NCBI RefSeq assembly: GCF_002812205.1
Contig: NZ_NPEA01000007.1
Location: forward strand, 257,442 to 321,441
Reading direction: 5' to 3'
DNA length: 64,000 nucleotides
Origin: Leptospira neocaledonica
GTDB taxonomy: Bacteria > Spirochaetota > Leptospiria > Leptospirales > Leptospiraceae
The translations under genes were made by a program, and so were the position numbers. Every line of letters begins with the position of its first letter. Positions within the stretch are counted from its first letter, which is position 1. Shown here piece by piece: positions 7,976 through 17,691 of this stretch. The notes beneath the pieces were generated by a model. It ran no database searches and had not been told where the DNA came from. It worked only from the letters and a program-made list of their open reading frames with translations.

Positions 7976-10237
7976 ATGGCATTTGATATAGATATGATTC
8001 GTGCCCGGTATGAAAAACTCGGGACCCTGGTTAAAAAAGCCAGAGAAGTGGTCGGCAGACCACTCACTCTGACCGAAAAAATTCTTTATTCTCACCTTTG
8101 GGAAGGAACTCCTTCCTCCAATTTCGAAAGAGGAAAATCTTACGTTGATTTTGCCCCGGACCGCGTTGCAATGCAGGATGCAACAGCGCAGATGGCCTTA
8201 TTACAATTCATGTCCGCAGGTAGAAGTAAGGTAGCTGTTCCTTCCACAGTACATTGTGACCACTTGATCACAGCGAAAATCGGTTCCTCTACAGACTTAG
8301 CGACTGCCTCAACCGAAAACAAAGAAGTATATGACTTTCTTTCTTCCGTTTCTAACAAATACGGGATCGGCTTCTGGAAACCCGGAGCTGGAATTATCCA
8401 CCAAGTAGTATTAGAAAATTATGCATTCCCCGGAGGAATGATGATTGGAACGGACTCTCACACGGTGAACGCCGGCGGATTGGGAATGGTTGCAATCGGG
8501 GTCGGTGGAGCGGACGCTTGCGACGTTATGGCTGGTCTTGCTTGGGAGCTTAAATGGCCTAAACTGATCGGAGTGAAGTTAACTGGAAAACTAAACGGTT
8601 GGACTTCTGCAAAAGACGTTATCTTAAAAGTAGCTGGAATTCTTACCGTAAAAGGCGGAACAGGTGCAATCGTAGAATACTTCGGTGAAGGATCTACTTC
8701 TCTTTCCTGTACTGGAAAGGGAACTATCGCCAATATGGGAGCTGAAATTGGAGCAACTACTTCTACATTCTCTTATGACGAGTCTATGGAAAGATATCTT
8801 CGTTCCACAAATAGAGCGGATATCGCTGATTTAGCGAATGGGGTGAAGGAACACCTCACCGCTGACCCAGAAGTCTATGCAAATCCGGATAAATTTTTCG
8901 ACCAAGTGATCGAGATCAACCTTTCTGAGTTGGAACCTCACTTGAACGGACCTTTCACTCCTGACTTAGCTACTCCTATCTCTAAAATGAAAGAAGAAGC
9001 TAAGAAGAACGGATGGCCTACAAAAGTAGAAGTGGGTTTGATCGGTTCTTGCACAAACTCTTCTTACGAAGATATTGCTCGTGCGGCTTCTCTTGCTAAT
9101 CAAGCTGCAGAAAAATCCTTAAAACCTAAGGCTGAGTTCACAATCACCCCAGGTTCTGAACTAGTTCGTTTCACGATAGAGAGAGACGGGTTTATTAAAG
9201 TTTTCGAAAAGATCGGAGCAAAAGTTTTTGCGAACGCATGCGGCCCTTGTATCGGAATGTGGTCCAGGGTAGGCGCGGATAAGAAGGAGAAGAACACGAT
9301 CGTTCACTCTTTCAATCGTAACTTCCAATCTAGGAACGACGGTAACCCGAACACTTTCGCATTCGTGGGCTCTCCGGAGCTAGTAACTGCATTAGCGATT
9401 GCGGGAGATCTTACTTTTGATCCGAATAATGATACTCTTACCAATGAAAAAGGGGAGAAGGTAAAATTAGATCCTCCAAATGGAGACGAACTTCCTAAGA
9501 AAGGATTCGATGTAGAAGATGCTGGCTACCAAGCTCCAGCAGCTGACGGTTCTGGCGTGCAAGTGGTTGTAGATCCTAAATCCAATCGTTTACAGTTGCT
9601 CGCTCCTTTCATTAAATGGGAAGGCACTGATCTAAAAGGATTGAACCTTCTTATCAAAGTAAAAGGAAAATGTACGACTGACCATATTTCTATGGCGGGT
9701 CCTTGGTTGAAATTCAGAGGGCATTTGGATAATATTTCGAATAACCTTTTGATTGGAGCTACGAATATCTTCAACGAGAAGATCAACAGCGTGAAAAATC
9801 AGTTGGACGGATCTTACGACGAGGTTCCTAAAGTACAACGCCAATACAAAGCAAAAGGAATCGGTTCCATAGTGATCGGAGACGAGAACTACGGAGAAGG
9901 TTCCTCCAGAGAGCATGCTGCTATGGAGCCAAGATTCTTAGGAGTAAGAGCGGTTCTTGTAAAATCATTTGCTCGTATTCATGAGACAAACTTGAAAAAA
10001 CAAGGGATGCTTGCTTTGACATTTGCAGATAAAGCGGATTACGATAAGATCCAAGAAGACGATAAAATAGATATTATCGGACTTACTGATTTTAAAGAAG
10101 GAACTCCTCTGACTCTATCTTTACATCATAAAGATGGAAGTAAGGACGAATTTAAAGTAAACCACACTTATAATGCTCAGCAGATTGAATGGTTTAAGGC
10201 GGGAAGCGCTTTGAATCTGATCGGCGGCAAAAAGTAA
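7976..10237 (+). CDS. acnA: Aconitate hydratase, mitochondrial (ACO2) type
   Basis: A 753-residue TCA-cycle enzyme that interconverts citrate and isocitrate using a [4Fe-4S] cluster. Cluster ligands are visible as Cys359 (GSCTNSS) and Cys422/Cys425 (NACGPCIG), almost the same numbering as animal mitochondrial aconitase. The substrate-binding motifs [14 protein letters not shown] and [22 protein letters not shown] are present. Length and sequence match the ACO2 class rather than bacterial AcnA (about 890) or AcnB. The start at 7976 is chosen because GGAGA lies 6 bases upstream and [12 protein letters not shown] aligns with the family; ATGs at 7952 and 7970 are alternatives. A strong terminator follows. 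Confidence 0.96.
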   Translation: MAFDIDMIRARYEKLGTLVKKAREVVGRPLTLTEKILYSHLWEGTPSSNFERGKSYVDFAPDRVAMQDATAQMALLQFMSAGRSKVAVPSTVHCDHLITAKIGSSTDLATASTENKEVYDFLSSVSNKYGIGFWKPGAGIIHQVVLENYAFPGGMMIGTDSHTVNAGGLGMVAIGVGGADACDVMAGLAWELKWPKLIGVKLTGKLNGWTSAKDVILKVAGILTVKGGTGAIVEYFGEGSTSLSCTGKGTIANMGAEIGATTSTFSYDESMERYLRSTNRADIADLANGVKEHLTADPEVYANPDKFFDQVIEINLSELEPHLNGPFTPDLATPISKMKEEAKKNGWPTKVEVGLIGSCTNSSYEDIARAASLANQAAEKSLKPKAEFTITPGSELVRFTIERDGFIKVFEKIGAKVFANACGPCIGMWSRVGADKKEKNTIVHSFNRNFQSRNDGNPNTFAFVGSPELVTALAIAGDLTFDPNNDTLTNEKGEKVKLDPPNGDELPKKGFDVEDAGYQAPAADGSGVQVVVDPKSNRLQLLAPFIKWEGTDLKGLNLLIKVKGKCTTDHISMAGPWLKFRGHLDNISNNLLIGATNIFNEKINSVKNQLDGSYDEVPKVQRQYKAKGIGSIVIGDENYGEGSSREHAAMEPRFLGVRAVLVKSFARIHETNLKKQGMLALTFADKADYDKIQEDDKIDIIGLTDFKEGTPLTLSLHHKDGSKDEFKVNHTYNAQQIEWFKAGSALNLIGGKK

Positions 10238-10252
10238 AACTTTTCTGAAAGA

Positions 10253-10284
10253 AGCCGAGGCCATTGAGTGGTCTCGGCTTTTTA
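10253..10284. terminator. Intrinsic bidirectional terminator after acnA
   Basis: AGCCGAGGCCA, a 5-base loop and TGGTCTCGGCT form an 11-bp stem with one G-T pair, followed by TTTTT. It lies 15 bases after the acnA stop and reaches the stop of the convergent tetR-family gene, so it probably serves both. Confidence 0.85.
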
Positions 10285-10968
10285 TTTAGAGTCCGGCTTT
10301 AGACCCTTCTGTAAAATCCTCACCATCTCTTTGATAGTGGCTTTGATTTCCGATTCCGGAATTTTATAAACCACCTGGGCCATAAACCCTAACGCGAAAG
10401 TTAAAGAAGAAATTCCGAATGCAACCGATTTCAAATCCGCTTTAGGATCGATTTCTCCGCCTTTCTTGAATTTTTCCAGCTCCTGTATCATTTCCGGGAG
10501 AGCCTTGGTATAAATTTTAGTTTGGATAATTCTACTAACATCCGGGTCTAAGATGATTCTACTGACTGCAACTTTCATGAAGTCGGAATAATGTTTGAAA
10601 TCGGAACATCTTTCTGTAATGGACTCGACCAATGCCTCATTCAAATTAAGATCCGGCTTCGCTTCTATTTCTTTTTTTCCCGTAGACGAATCACCTAGGT
10701 CGTCGGTTCGAGTTAGGATTGCTTCTAAAAGGCCCTTCTTCCCGCCGAAATAACGCATGATAAGAGCTTCGTTCGCCCCTGCAGACTTGGCGATATCCTT
10801 TGTGGTAGCCGCATCATATCCTTTTTTGGCAAAAACTTGTATCCCAGCCTTCATCAAAGCTGTTTCAGTTGCCTTTCGGTCTCTTTTTTTAGGGCCCTTA
10901 TGAGAGCCGTGAGCACCTGCTTTGGATGCCTTACTTTTTTTGACCTTCTTTTTAGGGGTTCGAACCAT
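10282..10968 (-). CDS. TetR-family transcriptional regulator
   Basis: A 228-residue regulator. The N-terminal helix-turn-helix is clear ([49 protein letters not shown]), and the C-terminal ligand-binding half is helical and not assignable to a ligand. A 35-residue Lys-rich tail ([20 protein letters not shown]) precedes the DNA-binding domain, which is unusual and may aid nonspecific DNA binding. The next gene upstream is the glycosyltransferase at 11162, on the opposite strand about 190 bases away, so the two are divergent and that gene is the closest candidate target. Confidence 0.93.
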   Translation of the reverse strand: MVRTPKKKVKKSKASKAGAHGSHKGPKKRDRKATETALMKAGIQVFAKKGYDAATTKDIAKSAGANEALIMRYFGGKKGLLEAILTRTDDLGDSSTGKKEIEAKPDLNLNEALVESITERCSDFKHYSDFMKVAVSRIILDPDVSRIIQTKIYTKALPEMIQELEKFKKGGEIDPKADLKSVAFGISSLTFALGFMAQVVYKIPESEIKATIKEMVRILQKGLKPDSK

Positions 10969-11161
10969 CTAACTGCCTATATGGGATGTATCCCGACCTT
11001 CGACTAATCAGCCAAGCGCATTTTTACTTTTTAGATCCACTTTAATCTTGCCTGTTCCGTTTATTTTCACAATATGGTGATAAGTAAGTGAATGATTACA
11101 TGCGGTTTTTTTGATCCTTCCGGATTGAGATCCCGCAAAAAAGGGAACTTTCTTCAAATTT

Positions 11162-12859
11162 ATGGTTTGGAATTCGTTTTTTAAAAAAAGTTTCAATAGA
11201 GATAGAATATTTGTTTCTCTGCTCATTTTGTTAAACGTATTCCTTCTACTTCCCGGATCCGGAGGGAATGCAATCTTAACTCAAGGGGACGAAACGATGC
11301 ATATCGCTACGATCCGTGAGAGTTTAGCCTCTTCTTCCTATCTTTTTCCTAAATTCGAAGGTGTTTTAAATCTCTACAAACCGCCCGTGCTATTTTGGCT
11401 CGGAATTTTTTCAGACAGTCTTTTCGGCGTCAGCTTTTTTGCGGAAAGATTTCCTTCCTTTCTACTTTTTTTCGGGTCCTCTGTTCTAATTTACTTAGGA
11501 ATTAGAAGGGCAGGAGGAAGTCCTAAACTAGCGTTTACAATCTCTTCTGCTTATACTCTGACTCTCGGAGTGTTTAAATTCTCTAGATTAGTGATGATGG
11601 AGTCCTTATTGACATTTTTCATCATCTTAGTTTCTGTCACGATTTTAGAATTCAGGCTCTCTAAGAAACGAATCTGGTTATTTCTTGGAGGTTTCTTCTC
11701 CGGAATCGCAATTCTAGTGAAAGGCCCCGTATTCCAAGTTTATAGCGGGATCATTTTAGGATCTTATTCTATTATTGGGATTTTCCTTCTTCACTCAAAC
11801 GGGGGATGGTCAGGCAAAAAAAGAATTTGGAAGGAACTCCTCTCTCACATCATCTTTCATCTTTCTTCTTTGGTCGTTCCGATAATTTGGATTCTAGTCC
11901 TTCTTTCTTATTCAGAATTAGGAAAAGAATTCTTAAAAATCTTTCTGTTCACAGAAAACCTTGGGAAATTTTCTACCGCGACAGCTAACCAGTCGGAGTG
12001 GATTATCCCGATTGGATTTTTACTTTATAGTTTTCCTTTTAGCCTGGCAGTGTTCTTCGGATTCTATTCCAAATTATTCTACAAGCCGAAGTTTTTGAGA
12101 GAAGTGGTCGGGAGTTCCTACCTCTGGGCAATTCTCGCCATCTGCTTGGTCCACCTGGCACCGAACCGTAAGGATTTTTATTACCTTCTCCCTTTGATTC
12201 CCTTAGCATTTTTGGGGATCGGATTATTCTTCATTCGAAAAAAGGAATATCAATTCTCGAGATTATTATCTTTGAACTATTTCTTCTCTTTCGGAATCAG
12301 CGCCTTGGTTTTAGTCGGAATGTGGAGTTTTGGTATTCTTCTGGGCCAAAGTATCTGGGCAGAATTGATATTCACAATATTCTTACTTTTGATTTTTTTA
12401 TGGGGCAGAAGGATCCAAGCCAACAGGGAGGGAGTTCCTTCCACCGCGACATTGAACTTAGTTCTCGCAGCAGGTTTACTCTCTTATATCCAATTTTCCA
12501 TTCTTCCCAGAGTGAACCTAAGTGAGATTCCGGAGAATGGACCATTCACGAACGCAAAACAGATTTGTATAGTTTCGGAAAATCCTTGGACTGCTCTTAC
12601 TTTTAGAAACGCAATCCCAGGTGCGGAAATCACTCATTCTGTTCCGGGTGCGGATCGGAATTGTGTGGATGGAAATAGATACCTTGTCTTTTTCCAAGAG
12701 CCGAACCCCATTCCATCCGGATACCAGCTTCTCCAAACGCAAACAGTTTGGAAAAGAGATGTTACCCTGAAGGAACTCCTGAGCCCAACGAAAGGGAAGG
12801 AATACGTGTATTTTTATAGGCCTTCTTGGAATAAGAATTCCGAATTGGAGAGTCGATGA
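11162..12859 (+). CDS. GT-C fold glycosyltransferase (PMT/ArnT-like)
   Basis: A 565-residue polytopic membrane protein with about 10-12 hydrophobic helices. After the first helix comes an acidic periplasmic loop motif TQGDETMHIATIRESL, the position of the catalytic Asp/Glu in GT39/GT83 enzymes, followed by KPPVLFWLG. These enzymes move sugars (for ArnT, aminoarabinose) from lipid-phosphate carriers to lipid A, proteins or other acceptors on the outer face of the inner membrane. The acceptor cannot be told from sequence. The stop overlaps the next gene's start by 4 bases (ATGA), so the two are translationally coupled. Confidence 0.88.
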   Translation: MVWNSFFKKSFNRDRIFVSLLILLNVFLLLPGSGGNAILTQGDETMHIATIRESLASSSYLFPKFEGVLNLYKPPVLFWLGIFSDSLFGVSFFAERFPSFLLFFGSSVLIYLGIRRAGGSPKLAFTISSAYTLTLGVFKFSRLVMMESLLTFFIILVSVTILEFRLSKKRIWLFLGGFFSGIAILVKGPVFQVYSGIILGSYSIIGIFLLHSNGGWSGKKRIWKELLSHIIFHLSSLVVPIIWILVLLSYSELGKEFLKIFLFTENLGKFSTATANQSEWIIPIGFLLYSFPFSLAVFFGFYSKLFYKPKFLREVVGSSYLWAILAICLVHLAPNRKDFYYLLPLIPLAFLGIGLFFIRKKEYQFSRLLSLNYFFSFGISALVLVGMWSFGILLGQSIWAELIFTIFLLLIFLWGRRIQANREGVPSTATLNLVLAAGLLSYIQFSILPRVNLSEIPENGPFTNAKQICIVSENPWTALTFRNAIPGAEITHSVPGADRNCVDGNRYLVFFQEPNPIPSGYQLLQTQTVWKRDVTLKELLSPTKGKEYVYFYRPSWNKNSELESR

Positions 12860-13206
12860 GCCCAATCTCTTTTAGAAAAATTTTCCCTTATCTTCCCATT
12901 TTCGTTTTGGGTCTGGCCGTGGGCACATTTATCGCCTTCAAATATTCCAGAGGAACTGTAGTCCAGTCCGGTATGGAATGGGAAGGAAAAGAAATTTGCC
13001 TGGATTATTGCGATAATCTTGCGAAATGTACTAAGCAAGAATTTCCACAAACTTCTGAAGACCAATTGTATAAGGTGGAAAACGCCTGTTTAAGAGGTTG
13101 CAGGAAACATTTCGACAAAATGCAGGTATGTCTTCAGCCAACGAAGATGGCGAGTTGTTCCGAATTAACTTCTTGTTTGTTCGGAGAATTAAAAAAGTAC
13201 TATTAA
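12856..13206 (+). CDS. Small Cys-rich membrane-anchored protein
   Basis: A 116-residue protein with an N-terminal membrane helix (about 10-28, PYLPIFVLGLAVGTFIAF) and a periplasmic domain with nine cysteines in CLDYC, AKC, ACLRGC, VCLQP, SC and SCL spacings, suggesting several disulfides. No family recognised. It overlaps the glycosyltransferase stop by 4 bases and so is probably made together with it. A partner or accessory role for that enzyme is an inference from coupling alone. Confidence 0.8.
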   Translation: MSPISFRKIFPYLPIFVLGLAVGTFIAFKYSRGTVVQSGMEWEGKEICLDYCDNLAKCTKQEFPQTSEDQLYKVENACLRGCRKHFDKMQVCLQPTKMASCSELTSCLFGELKKYY

Positions 13207-13213
13207 AACTTTC

Positions 13214-13789
13214 TTAATACTCTCCTTTCCAGAAACGATTTACCTTTTTTACGTAATCTTTCGTTTCCTTATAAGGAGGGATTCCTTCGTATTTTTGGAC
13301 TGCTCCCGGCCCAGCGTTATAAGCCGCGATTGCCATATCGGAATTTCCGAATTTTTTCATCATATCCGCAAGGAACTTAGTCCCGCCTGCGATATTTTCT
13401 TCCGGATCAAAAGGATTTTCGACACCTAAAATATCCGCGGTACCGGGCATGAGCTGCATCAGACCGATTGCGCCCTTGGAAGAAACTGCATTCGGTTTAA
13501 AATTGGACTCTGCCTTGATCACAGACTTGACGAGGTTCGGATCTAAATGGTTTTTATAAGATTCCCTTTCTATAATACTGGTTAGGTCCTTGGGAGTCGG
13601 ATCATTTTCCTGAGAGAAAATTCCCTTCATTTTGGCGTCCAACTCTTGGGAAAATTCTGATTCGATTTTTTGAGGTGAAGGATCTCCTTCCTGGGCAGGA
13701 GGTCTTGGCTGAAATCTCTCGGTGATTCCTTGGATTTCCTCCATTCTGGAGACAATTCTGCGATAAGATTCTAAATCATCTAATTTCAT
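13214..13789 (-). CDS. SLT-domain lytic transglycosylase
   Basis: A 191-residue protein. Its C-terminal half (about 85-191) is a Slt/LtgE-type lysozyme-like domain: the catalytic Glu lies in VKSVIKAESNFKPNAVSSKGAIGLMQLMPGTA, followed by NIAGGTKFLADM, AIAAYNAGPGAV and YVKKV. The family cleaves peptidoglycan glycan strands to 1,6-anhydro ends. The N-terminal 80 residues are polar and unassigned. There is no signal peptide at the chosen ATG, so export must use another route or an unseen start. It is convergent with the Cys-rich gene, only 7 bases apart. Confidence 0.9.
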   Translation of the reverse strand: MKLDDLESYRRIVSRMEEIQGITERFQPRPPAQEGDPSPQKIESEFSQELDAKMKGIFSQENDPTPKDLTSIIERESYKNHLDPNLVKSVIKAESNFKPNAVSSKGAIGLMQLMPGTADILGVENPFDPEENIAGGTKFLADMMKKFGNSDMAIAAYNAGPGAVQKYEGIPPYKETKDYVKKVNRFWKGEY

Positions 13790-13952
13790 ACAGGCCTTCT
13801 GGAGTTCCTACCTAAGCCAAACTGGCTAATCTTCACATCCTTATTATGTCTCTCGGACGAAAACTTGGATCCGTTTAGTCTTTTTTACAGGTTTTAGAAA
13901 GGAAATCCAAGGGTTTCTTGAAAAAACCCGGCGCTTAAGAACGATAGACCGC

Positions 13953-16253
13953 GTGATAGAAATAGAGATAGTCACAACACCAAGGCTCACAGCCTTTCCG
14001 GTATTTCTGGCCTTCAGCCGAGGATACTTTGAAGAAGAAGATGTACTCGTCAGAGTGCGCGCACTTAAAAGTTACGAAGCAGTTCTCGCTCACCTGAGAG
14101 AAGGCAGGGCAGAAGCGGGAGAAATTCCTTTCACCGCATGGGCACACCAACAGCTCAAAAAAACTTCTCCCCATTGGACTTTTTATAGAGGGATCATTTT
14201 ATCCTGTTTGGTGCATGGATTTTATTCCGCATCTTATATGGAAGCCGAATCTATCCGAGATTCGTATCATAGTTTTTTACCGATTTTACATCCGTATTCA
14301 TTGGATAGGTTCGTAGCAGAGGAATTTTTCCGTTCCGAAAATTATCATCGCAGAAAACCAGTACCTTATCTAACAACAAGGCCTACATTACTCGCTCATG
14401 AGTTCATTCGTGCGGAGTGTTTGGGGGCGGCCGCTTCTTTACAAGAGTATCCATTTTTTGGGGAGAAGGGCTACTGCCTCACGGTGGAAAACGAAATTCC
14501 GCCATATTATTTACCTACAAATATGCTCGTGTTCACTGGAAGATTCGCTTCTAAATTTCCGGAAGAAGCAAATAGAGTTTCCAGAGCTATCAAAAAGGCA
14601 ATGGAAGATTTAGCAAATCATGTCGCTTACGAAGGAGATTCATTCGTGGCAGATTGGGTAGGTCCTTGTCCTTGGAAGCCGGGAGAACTGGACGGATTTT
14701 ATAGAAGGCCAGTGCCCGAGCTTGGAAAAATTTTATCCGGAATGCCTTCTTTCGAAGATGTACGTTTCGTGATGGAAATGTACGGAAAAACATTTCCTGG
14801 ATTGGACGGAGGTAAAAAGGTCTTAGAAAATCTGGCACATTCAGTTGCGGATAATCCTTTTCCTAAATTTCCTTCTTCGATCAAACAGACAAATTCCAAA
14901 CTCTATCATAGTTATTATTCCAACGGAAAAGCAAAGTTCGGAAATATGGTAAAAGATATTTCTCCGCTCAGAAGTTTGGTCTCTGAAATGAAAGAATTGG
15001 CACTTTCTCTCTTTTTAGGAAGAAGAGAAGTTTCTCTGGACACACAACTTCCCAAAAGTCCGTACCTTTTTATTCGTTCCACAGTGAATGCAATATTAGA
15101 TTATTTGAATCAAGAAATCCGCGATATAGAAGAGAAGAATAAAAGACTTTCTGAAGACAATTATCTCTTGGAAACAAGACTGGATATAAGCGACCTGAAA
15201 CGCCAAACCACGGAAGAAAGATATCGTTATATGTTCGAGTTTGCGACAGATGCGATGATCATAGTAAACGCAGACACAAGAATGATCGTGGATGCAAATA
15301 GAAGATTCAGAGAAGTATCCGGATACCAAACCTCCGAGATTAAGAATATAAGACTAGCAAGAGTTCTTCCGGATATTTTGGAACAAACGGAATTAAAATC
15401 TCCCGGAGGGAAGGACCAAAACATGACTTTCATTCCGGAAGCAGGTTTGATCTTAAAAGATGGTACTAAATTTTCTGTCGGTTTGAGCGTAACCGGATTC
15501 AGTGCTGAAACCAAAAGATTTTATCAGATCCAAGTAAATGATAATGCATTAATTCTGGAATCCGAGAAGATCAAACACGAATTTATATCCAATATATCTC
15601 ATGAACTTAGGTCTCCAATGACCAATATCCAAGGATATTTCGATCTTCTGTTTTCGAATGATCAGCTTTCTTTAGACAAGGATCAGAAGGAAATGACCGA
15701 CGTGATCCGCAAGAATGTGAGAAGATTGAATTTTCTGATAGATAACCTTCTCCAATTGGAAAAGAAGGATTCTCAAACTTCCGAAGAGATGTACGAAATT
15801 TTCGATCCGTTAACTGTGATCGAAGAAGTATTGTATATCAATTCTCCTTCCGCATCCGAAAGTGGACTGACTGTTACTACTAATTTTTCTGACGGGTTGA
15901 AACTAAAAGGAGTGAGATTCGAATTTTCACAAATCGTCACGAATTTTTTCGTCAACGCGATAAAATATACGGAAAAAGGCGGGATCGATGTCTCTCTTAA
16001 AAAGCTTGCGGATAAAAAAGTAGAGGTTCGATTTACGGACACAGGAATCGGAATAGATCCTAAATACAAAGAACTGATCTTCGAAAGATTTTTTAGGATA
16101 CCGGACCAAAGGAATAGAACCGTGGGAGGTACCGGACTCGGGCTTTCTATCAGTCGAACTTTAATTAATAAAATGGGAGGAGAAGTCATCGTAGAGCCAA
16201 ACCAAAAAGGTGGCAGCATTTTTAAGGTGATTTTACCTTTGTATTCTGAATGA
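13953..16253 (+). CDS. Hybrid sensor: NrtA/CmpA/THI5-like binding domain + PAS + histidine kinase
   Basis: A 766-residue protein with a GTG start. Residues 1-330 resemble a periplasmic solute-binding fold of the NrtA/CmpA/NMT1 class (TPRLTAFPVFLAFSRGYFEEE opening, YYLPTNMLVFTGRFA). There is neither a signal peptide nor any membrane helix, so the domain seems to act in the cytoplasm. A coiled coil (about 385-420) leads to a PAS domain (about 425-525), then a HisKA domain with phospho-His550 in SHELRSPM and a HATPase with NAIKYTEKG, DTGIGID and GGTGLGLSI. It probably senses a small molecule directly and passes phosphate to an unlinked regulator. The following gene overlaps its stop by 4 bases. 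Confidence 0.88.
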   Translation: MIEIEIVTTPRLTAFPVFLAFSRGYFEEEDVLVRVRALKSYEAVLAHLREGRAEAGEIPFTAWAHQQLKKTSPHWTFYRGIILSCLVHGFYSASYMEAESIRDSYHSFLPILHPYSLDRFVAEEFFRSENYHRRKPVPYLTTRPTLLAHEFIRAECLGAAASLQEYPFFGEKGYCLTVENEIPPYYLPTNMLVFTGRFASKFPEEANRVSRAIKKAMEDLANHVAYEGDSFVADWVGPCPWKPGELDGFYRRPVPELGKILSGMPSFEDVRFVMEMYGKTFPGLDGGKKVLENLAHSVADNPFPKFPSSIKQTNSKLYHSYYSNGKAKFGNMVKDISPLRSLVSEMKELALSLFLGRREVSLDTQLPKSPYLFIRSTVNAILDYLNQEIRDIEEKNKRLSEDNYLLETRLDISDLKRQTTEERYRYMFEFATDAMIIVNADTRMIVDANRRFREVSGYQTSEIKNIRLARVLPDILEQTELKSPGGKDQNMTFIPEAGLILKDGTKFSVGLSVTGFSAETKRFYQIQVNDNALILESEKIKHEFISNISHELRSPMTNIQGYFDLLFSNDQLSLDKDQKEMTDVIRKNVRRLNFLIDNLLQLEKKDSQTSEEMYEIFDPLTVIEEVLYINSPSASESGLTVTTNFSDGLKLKGVRFEFSQIVTNFFVNAIKYTEKGGIDVSLKKLADKKVEVRFTDTGIGIDPKYKELIFERFFRIPDQRNRTVGGTGLGLSISRTLINKMGGEVIVEPNQKGGSIFKVILPLYSE

Positions 16254-16924
16254 ATCAAAAAAGAACATATCTAATCCTATCCGTATTCATCGTCTCCTTG
16301 ATCGGAATTTTTTATCTTCTATTTCCGGAACCTTCTGCAAAAGAAAACACATATTACCAAGGCGGACTCTCGGAAGAGACCTTGACTAGAAAAGAAAATT
16401 CTTTATTTGAAGGAGGATCCTTCTTAGACTTTTCGGGACATGTCGAAGAAACCGTAGCCGGCCCTGTCGCAGTCGTTTCTGAGCCTGATTCCAAACCTAC
16501 TAAAACAAAATCGTATTTAGAAAGTTTAAGTCCGGAAGAAAGAGCAAAATTATACGATCAACTTTACGAAAGATTCAAACCTCTTACCGAAAAATTCCCA
16601 AACAATTCTCTAATTCCTAAAAAACTTTCGGAAGAAGAAACCGCTAAAAAGAAAGAGAATGAAGATCATTATTATAGAGTACAAAGAGAAATTTTAGAAA
16701 GAAAGGACGTTTCGAAAGAAGAAATGTCCTTCTACCTAAATACAAAACTAAAAAGATCCGACGACATGTTGGAGATCTTGAAGTATGGGATGGAAAATTA
16801 CCAAAAATTAGTGGGAGAAAATCCTAAAAGTGCCAATCTAGAATATGAGAAACTTTTAAAGGAACGATTGGATGGACTTTCTAAGAGTAGGGAAGAAGTG
16901 ATTTCTGCCCAAAAAGGAAATTGA
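16250..16924 (+). CDS. Hypothetical membrane-anchored protein coupled to the kinase
   Basis: A 224-residue protein with one N-terminal membrane helix (about 5-22, LILSVFIVSLIGIFYLLF) and a long charged, mostly helical periplasmic region with repeated KKxxEEE segments. No recognised domain. Its ATGA start overlaps the kinase stop, so the two are translationally coupled and may work together. It is convergent with the minus-strand operon ending at 16927, with 2 bases between. Confidence 0.75.
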   Translation: MNQKRTYLILSVFIVSLIGIFYLLFPEPSAKENTYYQGGLSEETLTRKENSLFEGGSFLDFSGHVEETVAGPVAVVSEPDSKPTKTKSYLESLSPEERAKLYDQLYERFKPLTEKFPNNSLIPKKLSEEETAKKKENEDHYYRVQREILERKDVSKEEMSFYLNTKLKRSDDMLEILKYGMENYQKLVGENPKSANLEYEKLLKERLDGLSKSREEVISAQKGN

Positions 16925-16926
16925 GT

Positions 16927-17691
16927 TTAAAGACTTTTACGTTTTCTTTTGGAAGTTCTTTTGTTTTGAGGGACTTTACCTTTTTTTGCGGCCGGTTTTC
17001 TTACCGAAGGTAATTTCATTTTATTTAATGTGCGGATCAGATGCACAAGTTCTTCCTGATTCAAAACGGAAAGAATAGAAATTACTTTTTGAAAGCCTAT
17101 TTGTTGTAAAAGGCCTACCGCGTTTTTAGTTCCCAAAGATTTCAGCAAGGCCGGGATCTCCGAGATAGATCTTTTGCGGATCCATTCCGCACATTCTTGC
17201 GGAGTTAAAGCCTTGGTTAAAGGAACGAAATCTTTTACCGGCAGAGTTTTTGTCAGTTCCAGAAAAGAATCTATACCTATGGCATTCAAATAAGCAATCG
17301 CAGAATCCGGCCCGATATTCGTTAAGATTTCTACGATCGTTTTAGAGCCGATTGTATTATTGATCTTAGAAACATCTAAAGGAGAGATAGACTCCGCTAA
17401 AAATTTCAGATCCTTGAATCCTAAATGTTTTACATAATACACAAGATCCGATGGAACTGTATTTTGAATCAGGTCTACTAGGACCGATTCTTGGATGGAT
17501 TGTAAAAGAGTAACGATTTCCTGTTCACTCAGATTTTGGCTTAAGAATAAAAGTCTTTTATGATCCACCTTTTCCGAAATAGAAAACAACGCTTCATAAC
17601 CTAAATTACGGAATAACTGGAAGGATTTTTGAGGCCCTAGTTTATCCAGGTATTCTAATGCGTTTTGGATGGTGGAAATTACCTTCTTCAT
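16927..17691 (-). CDS. Hypothetical helical-repeat protein
   Basis: A 254-residue protein made of short repeated helical units, each roughly 30 residues and often ending LxxLG or IGxxSxxxYL (for example ALEYLDKLGPQKSFQLFRNLG, AIAYLNAIGIDSFLEL, AVGLLQQIGFQKVISIL). The pattern recalls MgtE-N or FliG-like superhelices, but the match is not firm. It ends in a Lys/Arg-rich tail (KRTSKRKRKSL) that could bind nucleic acid or acidic surfaces. It overlaps the upstream gene by 4 bases and is the last gene of the alr operon. Confidence 0.7.
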   Translation of the reverse strand: MKKVISTIQNALEYLDKLGPQKSFQLFRNLGYEALFSISEKVDHKRLLFLSQNLSEQEIVTLLQSIQESVLVDLIQNTVPSDLVYYVKHLGFKDLKFLAESISPLDVSKINNTIGSKTIVEILTNIGPDSAIAYLNAIGIDSFLELTKTLPVKDFVPLTKALTPQECAEWIRKRSISEIPALLKSLGTKNAVGLLQQIGFQKVISILSVLNQEELVHLIRTLNKMKLPSVRKPAAKKGKVPQNKRTSKRKRKSL

